DNA of 54,149 nt from Ruminiclostridium sp. Its GTDB lineage: Bacteria > Bacillota > Clostridia > Oscillospirales > Oscillospiraceae. The position numbers and the translations under genes are program-made. Positions within the stretch are counted from its first letter, which is position 1. Each line of letters starts with the position of its first letter. Positions 48,788 to 54,149 of this stretch are shown here, in pieces. The notes below the pieces were generated by a model, which was not told the origin of the DNA, did not search any database, and saw only the letters and a list, made by a program, of their open reading frames with translations. The DNA is taken from positions 1-54,149 of the forward strand of contig JAFSFC010000012.1 in the NCBI GenBank assembly GCA_017435425.1, written 5' to 3'.

Positions 48788-49657
48788 ATGGATTGGAAAG
48801 AAAAGTCCTTCGAAATGGCTAAACGCTTGAGGGAGTTGAGGGAAGAAAAAGGATTGTCGCATGCAGATTTGGCCGGAATGATAAAAGATCGGTATGGAGT
48901 AACCATAAGCAGAGACAGCCTTATAAACTACGAAATCGCGGACGAGCATCGTACAAGAGCGCAAAGTCTTCCCAATTTAAAAATGAAAACTGAGTATTTG
49001 CTTTGTTTGGGTGACTTTTATGACGTTAGCATTGATTATTTGACAGGACAGACATCGGATAGAAAAAGAATTCCCTCCGCTGTCGATGCTTTAGGGCTTA
49101 CAGAAAACGCCGTTTTAGTAATGGAAAATCTATCAAGAGCAGCGTGCAAGGATTGGACGCCTGAGCATATTGACTCAGTAAGGGACCGATTTATAGATAG
49201 GTGTTATTCCGAAGGGAGAGGCCTGGTTTCTCGTTGTGACGACGACCTTTTTGCTGTGCTTGCTGAACGACATGGAACATCTGATAGGGCCGCATTGACC
49301 GAGGTTATAGCGGAAGAATATCTTTTGGATGAGGTTGATTGTCAACTAAAAGACGACAGCTTTCAAAGCCATATGATTTTAGAGTTTCTCAATTTAGTGC
49401 TTGAGAAAGAAAATGAGTATTTCATACTCCGAAATCTTGCGTCTTATGTTTTATCTAGCGAAACGAGTGTTGGGAAAGTCTGTTTTGCAATGTCAGACAA
49501 AAAAAATCTCTACGGAGGAAGTGCCAATGCTGAGATAAAAGCTAACCAGTTGTCGCAAATCTTTTTACTTGAAGCAGAACAGTCCATCAGAAAACTGAAG
49601 GAACTTGCTGGGAAGTATCAGATATGGAGTGTGGATGTTTCAGGTGTAACAAAATAA
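48788..49657 (+). CDS. CI-like XRE repressor of the element
   Basis: 289 residues. N-terminal helix-turn-helix (AKRLRELREEKGLSHADLAGMI then ISRDSLINYE); the C-terminal half is helical and not a LexA-type protease. The Shine-Dalgarno is weak (CCGGGGTG); ATG 48782 is an alternative start. The gene is far more AT-rich than its neighbours, which marks it as foreign to the host. It faces the Cro/Xis operon. Confidence 0.85.
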   Translation: MDWKEKSFEMAKRLRELREEKGLSHADLAGMIKDRYGVTISRDSLINYEIADEHRTRAQSLPNLKMKTEYLLCLGDFYDVSIDYLTGQTSDRKRIPSAVDALGLTENAVLVMENLSRAACKDWTPEHIDSVRDRFIDRCYSEGRGLVSRCDDDLFAVLAERHGTSDRAALTEVIAEEYLLDEVDCQLKDDSFQSHMILEFLNLVLEKENEYFILRNLASYVLSSETSVGKVCFAMSDKKNLYGGSANAEIKANQLSQIFLLEAEQSIRKLKELAGKYQIWSVDVSGVTK

Positions 49658-49662
49658 AAAAA

Positions 49663-49690
49663 CGCCCCTGGTGCTGCAACACCAGAGGCG
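49663..49690 (-). terminator. Intrinsic terminator, minus orientation
   Basis: CGCCTCTGGTG and CACCAGGGGCG (read on the minus strand) form a stem followed by seven T residues on the minus strand only. On the plus strand it is followed by AAAAG, so it stops transcripts coming from the integrase side. Confidence 0.6.
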
Positions 49691-49776
49691 AAAAGCGATA
49701 AGACCCTTACAAAAAAACAATCTATACCGCGTCCTCATTGTAACATAGATGGCGCGAATCTGACAAGGAGGAAAAC

Positions 49777-50958
49777 ATGGCACGAAAAAGCAATACTAGG
49801 GCGGCTCAGGGTAGTGGATCCATCCGGCAGCGTCCAGATGGGCGGTGGGAGGCTCGTGTAACTATTGGAACGGACCCGGGGACTGGAAAACCTATTCGTA
49901 GAAGTATCTATGGTTCAACCCAAAATGAAGTGCGAAAACGGATGACAGAGATTCTTCGTGACTTAGACAAGGGAGTATATCAGGCACCGAACAAGACCAC
50001 GGTAGGAGTCTGGATGGACGAATGGATGGAGACTTTTTGCAAGAACAAAGTAAAACCTTTGACATACCAGAGTTACACCGGCATTATAAAAAATCACATA
50101 AAACCCGCAATGGGAGCAGTTGAGCTTCAGTCCGTGAAAGGGACCCACATCCAACGACTGTATAATACTATGACCGGGAAGGGCCTCTCCGGGAAGACCG
50201 TTAAAAATGCGTCTGCCGTGTTGCACAAGGCTTTCGGCATGGCCGTGAAGCAAGGGATCATCCAAGCGAATCCCTGCGACAGCGCAGAGCTACCAAAAGC
50301 AGAACGTCACGAAATAAAGCCGCTGACAGATGAAGAGATCCCGCAGTTTTTATCCGCTATCGAAAGTAATCCAATGCGAAATGCTTATGCCTTGTGTCTA
50401 TTTGCTGGCCTTAGAGAAGGGGAGGCTCTGGGATTATCCTGGGGTCAGATCGACTTCGAGAAAGGGCGAATTACCATAAGCCAGCAGTTGCAGAAGGAAA
50501 AGAATAAGGGTGGTAAATATTACATAGCGCCTTCCACAAAGAGCGGTAAGCCGCGGACGATAGAACCTCCAGCTATCACGTTTGATTATCTGAAGGCAGA
50601 GAAGGTTCGGCAGCTGGAAAACAGATTGAAAGCTGGTCCTTTGTGGGACAATCAAAACGATCTTGTTTTTACATCTGAAACAGGTAAGAACTTAACCTTC
50701 CCGACCTTCTATAAATGGTTCAAGCGTATTGCCGCAAGTATCGGAAGACCCGAAGCCAGACCGCACGATTTGAGACACACAGCGGCTACAGTAGCCATTG
50801 CGTCCGGGGCAGATATCAAAAGTGTACAAGACCTTTTGGGACACGCGACAGCGTCGTTTACATTAAATGTATACGCCCACACATCGGAGCAAATGATGAA
50901 GGACACCGCATCGAGGATGCAGACGTATTACGACAACCTAAAAATGAAGAAGGCATAA
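49777..50958 (+). CDS. int: Tyrosine integrase
   Basis: 393 residues. N-terminal arm-binding domain (GSGSIRQRPDGRWEARVTIG), core-binding SAM-like domain (about 75-165) and catalytic domain with the R-K-H-R-H-Y set: LFAGLREGEALGL (Arg), HDLRHTAATV (His-Arg), LGHA (His) and NVYAHT (Tyr). RBS AAGGAGGAAAAC. It stands 177 nt from attR, as expected for an integrase of a tRNA-targeting element. Confidence 0.96.
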   Translation: MARKSNTRAAQGSGSIRQRPDGRWEARVTIGTDPGTGKPIRRSIYGSTQNEVRKRMTEILRDLDKGVYQAPNKTTVGVWMDEWMETFCKNKVKPLTYQSYTGIIKNHIKPAMGAVELQSVKGTHIQRLYNTMTGKGLSGKTVKNASAVLHKAFGMAVKQGIIQANPCDSAELPKAERHEIKPLTDEEIPQFLSAIESNPMRNAYALCLFAGLREGEALGLSWGQIDFEKGRITISQQLQKEKNKGGKYYIAPSTKSGKPRTIEPPAITFDYLKAEKVRQLENRLKAGPLWDNQNDLVFTSETGKNLTFPTFYKWFKRIAASIGRPEARPHDLRHTAATVAIASGADIKSVQDLLGHATASFTLNVYAHTSEQMMKDTASRMQTYYDNLKMKKA

Positions 50959-50964
50959 ATAATT

Positions 50965-50989
50965 CCCCGCTGGATTAAGTCCGGCGGGG
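50965..50989 (+). terminator. Intrinsic terminator of int
   Basis: CCCCGC, an inner GGA/TCC pair around TTAAG, and GCGGGG form the stem, followed by TTGCTTTTT. Confidence 0.7.
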
Positions 50990-50998
50990 TTGCTTTTT

Positions 50999-51023
50999 GG
51001 GGTCAAAAATTTTGTAAGGGGTA
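50999..51023 (+). repeat. Candidate integrase arm-type sites, right end
   Basis: GGGGTCAA (50999-51006) and GTAAGGGGTA (51014-51023) match sites at the left end (37092-37099 and 37076-37085). Confidence 0.5.
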
Positions 51024-51096
51024 GACTTAGGGGTATACATATCAAAATAATAACTGTTGCGAAACATTTTGGGCAAAAAACAGATAAAAACAAAGA

Positions 51097-51132
51097 AAAA
51101 ACACCGGGAAACTTTACATTTCCAGGTGTTTT
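51097..51132. terminator. Terminator carried by the element for tRNA-Ser(GCU)
   Basis: AAAACACCGGGAAA and TTTCCAGGTGTTTT form a stem with T runs on both sides, just outside the CCA end of the tRNA. It replaces the terminator at 36919-36948 displaced by integration. Confidence 0.75.
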
Positions 51133-51134
51133 TC

Positions 51135-51226
51135 TGGCGGAGAAGGAGGGATTTGAACCCTCGCGACGCTCAACACGCCCTACTCCCTTAGCAGGGGAGC
51201 CCCTTCGGCCTCTTGGGTACTTCTCC
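51135..51226 (-). tRNA. tRNA-Ser(GCU)
   Basis: 92 nt including an encoded CCA. Acceptor GGAGAAG pairs with CTTCTCC; anticodon loop CTGCTAA gives anticodon GCU; a long variable arm and the GGTTCAAATCC T-loop are typical of serine tRNAs. Its last 23 nt form attR, and the tRNA is intact after integration. Confidence 0.97.
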
Positions 51227-51253
51227 AGGTCCGAAAATTTTAAAAATATAAAA

Positions 51254-51340
51254 TGGCGGAGAGAGTGGGATTCGAACCCACGGCCCTTTCGGGTCACTGG
51301 TTTTCAAGACCAGCTCCTTAAACCGCTCGGACATCTCTCC
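51254..51340 (-). tRNA. tRNA-Ser(UGA)
   Basis: 87 nt including an encoded CCA. Acceptor GGAGAGA pairs with TCTCTCC; anticodon loop CTTGAAA gives UGA; a long variable arm is present. It lies 27 nt upstream of tRNA-Ser(GCU), and both are probably one transcript. Confidence 0.97.
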
Positions 51341-51662
51341 GTATGCCTCGGTTAGATGCGAGAATTATAATAACATATCCTTCCTGGAATGTCAACCGAA
51401 AAAGGAGAAAACACTGGCAGAAAATTTCCTCTGTCATAGGGAGTTTGTCCGTCAGGCTGGGTACTATGTCTGTGCGGCCGGGAATCGTTCGACAGTTCCC
51501 GTGGGAGAAAGGCCAAACGGACGGGGATTTCGGTTGGTTAGAAAGAAATCCGTCTGGCCAGGTCGAAAACCGTCGAGCGAAAAAACTTTCCATTCCAGGG
51601 GTTTGCCGTTACAATGTGGGTGAAAAGGTTACAAAATGAAACTATTTGGAGAGGAGCTTACC
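51341..51662. other. Intergenic region between tRNAs and DUF6514 gene
   Basis: No convincing gene. A 98-codon open frame at 51343-51639 lacks an RBS and a family pattern. The region should hold the tRNA promoter (minus) and the promoter of 51663-51932 (plus). No strong hairpin seen. Confidence 0.4.
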
Positions 51663-51932
51663 ATGCGGCAGATCATGATTGGAGAGGTCGATTTGACCGA
51701 CGGGGCCGGACAGGCTCTCACCTGCAGCTATCATCTTTTGATTCGGGAGATCCCGCCTCCGGTACTGGGGGAGAGCTACGGCATCGGGATATCCATTGCC
51801 CAGACCGGGGAACGGGAAGAGGTGTGGGACATTACGATCAGTTATCGGCGGATCGAAGCCCTGGCTGGACTGGTGGTTCGGGGCGGTGTTACCCCCTGCA
51901 CCCTGCGGGAGGTGGTGGACGACTGGCTTTGA
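51663..51932 (+). CDS. DUF6514-like protein
   Basis: 89 residues. The layout of a short beta-rich protein with YGIGISIAQTGEREEVWDI and the C-terminal VTPCTLREVVDDWL matches clostridial DUF6514 proteins as I remember them. GGAGAGGAG precedes ATG 51663, chosen over ATG 51636. Function unknown. Confidence 0.65.
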   Translation: MRQIMIGEVDLTDGAGQALTCSYHLLIREIPPPVLGESYGIGISIAQTGEREEVWDITISYRRIEALAGLVVRGGVTPCTLREVVDDWL

Positions 51933-51992
51933 CACCGGCTGCACCCTGCCTGCATAGTCTGGTGCAGATGAAATCCAGGCAGGAGGGAGCAT

Positions 51993-53078
51993 ATGACAGC
52001 ATCAAATCAGCGCATTCAGTTTTTCCTGGGGGCCAATTCCGGCCAGGGGTTCGTATCCCTGTATGACCAGTGGGTGGATCAAAGGACCATACAGGCCTTC
52101 TACACCATCAAAGGCGGAGCGGGCTGTGGGAAATCCACCCTCATGGGCCGGGTAGCCGCCCGGATGGAACAGGAAGGGTATGAGGTTGAGTACATTCGAT
52201 GCTCCGGGGATCCGGACTCCCTGGACGGCATCTGGATCCCCGGGAAGGGAGCTGCCATGGTGGATGGGACGTCACCCCATGTGATGGATCCCGCCTATAC
52301 CGGGGCCACCGGACATTACGTTGACCTGGGGGCGGGCTATGACCGGAAAGCGTTGTTTGCCATCCGGGAAGAAATCGTGGCAGCCGCCCAGGCGTACCAA
52401 GCCTGCTATCTCCCGGCCTATCGGTGCATCCGGGGGGCAGTGGAGAGCCGAAAGAAGGGACAGCAGGCCATTCGCACCCCGGAGACCCTTGCCAAAACTG
52501 CCAAGCGAGCAGAAGGGATCCTGAAGCGGGAATTGAAGGGGAGCTTGGAGAGGAGAGGGATCAGGTCCAAACGATTTCTTGGCGGGATCACCTGCCAGGG
52601 GCAGATATTCCTGGAAGGGACGGTGCAGACCCTCTGCCGGGAGGGATATGCCATTCGGGATGACTACGGTCTTGCGGGAGATTTGTTGGCCCATATAGAG
52701 CAAGGATTCCTGGAATGCGGGTATGATGTGATTGTCTGTCCCAGCGAGACAGAACCTGATCGATTGGCCCACTTGCTCATCCCAGCCCGTGCGCTGGCCT
52801 TTGTGACGGGGAAGGTGACCGGGATGGACTTCCGTACCATCCGCACTGAGAGCCTGGTGGAGCGGGAGGCTCTCCGAGAGGGAAAGAGTTTCCTTCGTCT
52901 TTCCAATCGGGTGGCGGAAGAGCTTCTGGAAGAGGCAGAGGGACACCTGAACCAGGCCAAGGAGAAACACGACATCCTGGAGAAACTATATCATCCCCAT
53001 GTGGACTTCTCCCTGGCTGAGGAAGTGGGGGAGAAGGTCATCGGGGAGATCCTGGCACTGCCCGACACGGTATCCTGA
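51993..53078 (+). CDS. P-loop ATPase of the PRK06851-like type
   Basis: 361 residues, predicted cytosolic. Walker A KGGAGCGKST near residue 39-48. The two halves look related in length and in alternating segments (YIRCSGDPDSLDGIWIP and then VIVCPSETEPDRLAHLLIP), as in PRK06851 proteins of spore formers. RBS AGGAGGGAG. Role unknown; it lies between DUF6514 and a PAP2 phosphatase. Confidence 0.75.
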   Translation: MTASNQRIQFFLGANSGQGFVSLYDQWVDQRTIQAFYTIKGGAGCGKSTLMGRVAARMEQEGYEVEYIRCSGDPDSLDGIWIPGKGAAMVDGTSPHVMDPAYTGATGHYVDLGAGYDRKALFAIREEIVAAAQAYQACYLPAYRCIRGAVESRKKGQQAIRTPETLAKTAKRAEGILKRELKGSLERRGIRSKRFLGGITCQGQIFLEGTVQTLCREGYAIRDDYGLAGDLLAHIEQGFLECGYDVIVCPSETEPDRLAHLLIPARALAFVTGKVTGMDFRTIRTESLVEREALREGKSFLRLSNRVAEELLEEAEGHLNQAKEKHDILEKLYHPHVDFSLAEEVGEKVIGEILALPDTVS

Positions 53079-53085
53079 GAAGTTC

Positions 53086-53114
53086 TTGCCCTCCTCTTCC
53101 GAACGTGGTAGAAT
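53086..53114 (+). promoter_or_regulatory. Probable SigA-type promoter
   Basis: TTGCCC (53086-53091) and TAGAAT (53109-53114), 17-nt spacing, before the PAP2 gene. Confidence 0.5.
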
Positions 53115-53150
53115 GACCTATCATTGATTCGAAGAAAGGGGGGCGGCTCT

Positions 53151-53717
53151 GTGGAAAGTCTGTCCATGGCGGAACTGGGGATTCTGGACTGGATCGCCCA
53201 ACACTGCCATACGGCCTGGATGGATGTGCTGATGCCGGCCATTACCCATCTGGGGGATAAAGGATATATCTGGATCGCCCTGGGTGTTGTCATCCTGCTG
53301 TTCTGCAGGAAGGAACGGGCCACAGGTGCCCAGGTCCTGCTGGCGCTGCTGTTGAGCCTGATCCTGTGTAATATGGTCCTGAAGAATGCAGTGGATCGCA
53401 TTCGTCCCTGTGACCTGAATACCATGGTTGAACTGCTCATCCACCGGCCGGGAGACCCCTCTTTCCCGTCTGGGCACACCTCGGCTTCCTTTGCGGCGGC
53501 GGTGGTGCTGATCCTGAACCGGTGGAGGGGACGGTGGGCTGCCCTTGCCCTGGCAGTTCTCATTGCCTTCTCACGACTATACCTGTACGTTCACTTCCCC
53601 ACAGATGTGTTGGGCGGTGCCTTGGTGGGTGCCTTCTGTGCCTGGCTGTCGGTCACCTTTTGGAAAAAGTGGATCGGAAGGGTCAAACCCTTTTCTCTGC
53701 TTTCTCAGCGAACATGA
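53151..53717 (+). CDS. PAP2 family phosphatase (membrane)
   Basis: 188 residues with five or six membrane segments. The phosphatase motifs are present in order: KNAVDRIRP, PSGHT and SRLYLYVHFPTDVLGG. It is probably an undecaprenyl-diphosphate or lipid phosphate phosphatase acting at the outer face of the membrane. The frame opens at 53124, but GTG 53151 with AAAGGGGGG upstream is preferred. Confidence 0.88.
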   Translation: MESLSMAELGILDWIAQHCHTAWMDVLMPAITHLGDKGYIWIALGVVILLFCRKERATGAQVLLALLLSLILCNMVLKNAVDRIRPCDLNTMVELLIHRPGDPSFPSGHTSASFAAAVVLILNRWRGRWAALALAVLIAFSRLYLYVHFPTDVLGGALVGAFCAWLSVTFWKKWIGRVKPFSLLSQRT

Positions 53718-53750
53718 AGAAACACCCAAGGCTTGCCTTGGGTGTTTCTT
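53717..53750. terminator. Intrinsic terminator
   Basis: AAGAAACACCCAAGGC and GCCTTGGGTGTTTCTT form a 16-bp perfect stem. Confidence 0.85.
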
Positions 53751-53760
53751 CTATCCTGCC

Positions 53761-53789
53761 TTGACAAGGGGAGCCTTCCTTTTTAGAAT
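53761..53789 (+). promoter_or_regulatory. SigA-type promoter of the TetR gene
   Basis: TTGACA (53761-53766) and TAGAAT (53784-53789), 17-nt spacing. Confidence 0.75.
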
Positions 53790-53822
53790 ATAAAAAAGCG
53801 ATTTGCTTTGGAGGGAATGCCT

Positions 53823-54149
53823 ATGATGGAATCCAAACGAGAAGATGCCCGTATCCAGCGGACCTATGGCCAACTCCTTGGTGCCCTGACCGAGCTTCTG
53901 GAGGAAAAGACCTTTGAGGAGATCCGGATCACGGACCTGTGCGAGCGGGCCGGCGTCCACCGCTCTACTTTTTATGCCCACTTTGAGGACAAGCATCATC
54001 TGCTGACCTTTGCCATCCAGGAGCTGATGGATATCCTAGTGTCATTTGTGCCCACCACCACCCAGGAAATCTATGAGTATTCCATCCGCCGGGTGTTCAA
54101 ATACTTTCTGAAAAATCAGAAGATGTATACCCTTCTGTTTTTGGATCCC
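53823..54149 (+). CDS. TetR/AcrR family regulator, partial (C-terminus beyond window)
   Basis: 109 codons visible of about 180-200. The N-terminal helix-turn-helix is clear: LLEEKTFEEIRITDLCERAGVHRSTFYAHFEDKHHL. GGAGGG precedes ATG 53823; a second ATG follows directly. The effector domain is cut off, so its ligand and targets are unknown. Confidence 0.88.
   Translation, partial: MMESKREDARIQRTYGQLLGALTELLEEKTFEEIRITDLCERAGVHRSTFYAHFEDKHHLLTFAIQELMDILVSFVPTTTQEIYEYSIRRVFKYFLKNQKMYTLLFLDP

Larger units (their letters stand above)
36950..51157. mobile_element. Integrated phage-like element (prophage remnant or satellite) in tRNA-Ser(GCU)
   Basis: A 14.2-kb segment bounded by 23-bp att repeats. 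It encodes a tyrosine integrase beside attR, an excisionase-like protein, a CI-like repressor, replication initiator and DnaB helicase, small phage proteins, a minor-capsid-like protein, a tape measure protein and a left-end cargo region. Terminase, portal, head protease, major capsid, tail tube, baseplate and lysis genes are not visible. Integrity of integrase, regulators and replication genes suggests it may still excise, but it could not form particles alone. Confidence 0.92.

Noticed and set aside
51343..51639. 98-codon open frame after the tRNA genes
   Set aside because: No Shine-Dalgarno, no recognisable pattern, and it spans the expected tRNA promoter region.

Overview
The window looks like a chromosomal segment of a spore-forming, GC-rich member of the Clostridia, most likely Oscillospiraceae of the Flavonifractor/Lawsonibacter/Intestinimonas type. 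This is an inference from the sporulation and germination genes (spoVAD, spoVAE, a sleL-like LysM-GH18 gene, SpoIID-like and CotJC-like proteins), the large Bacillus-type SRP RNA, clear -35/-10 promoters, strong Shine-Dalgarno sites and GC-rich codon use. I could not run a database search, so names rest on motifs and remembered family patterns.

Layout. 1-2123 (minus): an M20 peptidase gene and a guanine deaminase gene cut by the window edge. 2236-5833 (plus): SRP RNA, dnaX, ybaB and a 2-hydroxyacid dehydrogenase. 5849-8270 (minus): a small membrane-anchored protein, a type-4 uracil-DNA glycosylase, spoVAE and spoVAD. 8407-11840 (plus): a SecB-like protein, an acyl-CoA ligase and a LysM-GH18 spore hydrolase. 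11998-15674 (plus): a TAXI-TRAP transporter operon. 15685-16560 (minus): a LysR regulator. 16660-22767 (plus): a complete pyrC-K-D-F-E-B-I operon that makes UMP from carbamoyl phosphate and aspartate, plus a small membrane protein. 22769-33848: cell-envelope and housekeeping genes, including an amidase, an SLH-YkuD protein, a three-gene peptidoglycan-binding/SpoIID-like operon, a YARHG lipoprotein, a NUDIX-QueG-like fusion and an EFR1 ferredoxin. 33945-36948: an HTH gene, a 5'-truncated CotJC-like gene and a serine recombinase with small phage-like genes.

The centre of interest is a 14.2-kb integrated element at 36950-51157. It sits in the 3' end of tRNA-Ser(GCU), and 23-bp perfect direct repeats (attL 36950-36972, attR 51135-51157) mark its ends. 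A tyrosine integrase lies next to attR. A plus-strand repressor gene faces a minus-strand operon with an excisionase-like protein, a replication initiator gene containing phased iterons, a DnaB helicase, small phage proteins, a minor-capsid-like protein and a 965-residue tail tape measure protein. No terminase, portal, protease, major capsid or lysis gene is visible. The element is therefore either a deleted prophage or a phage satellite that keeps tail functions.

The left end of the element is a cargo region. It holds a small HTH gene, a long structured RNA with extensive 5'-to-3' self-complementarity and a tiny hydrophobic peptide (resembling type I toxin mRNAs), a ribbon-helix-helix gene coupled to an HExxH metalloprotease-like gene under three identical palindromic operators, three small plus-strand genes and a candidate small RNA. 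After the element come a second tRNA-Ser (UGA), a DUF6514-like gene, a P-loop ATPase, a PAP2 phosphatase and the start of a TetR regulator.
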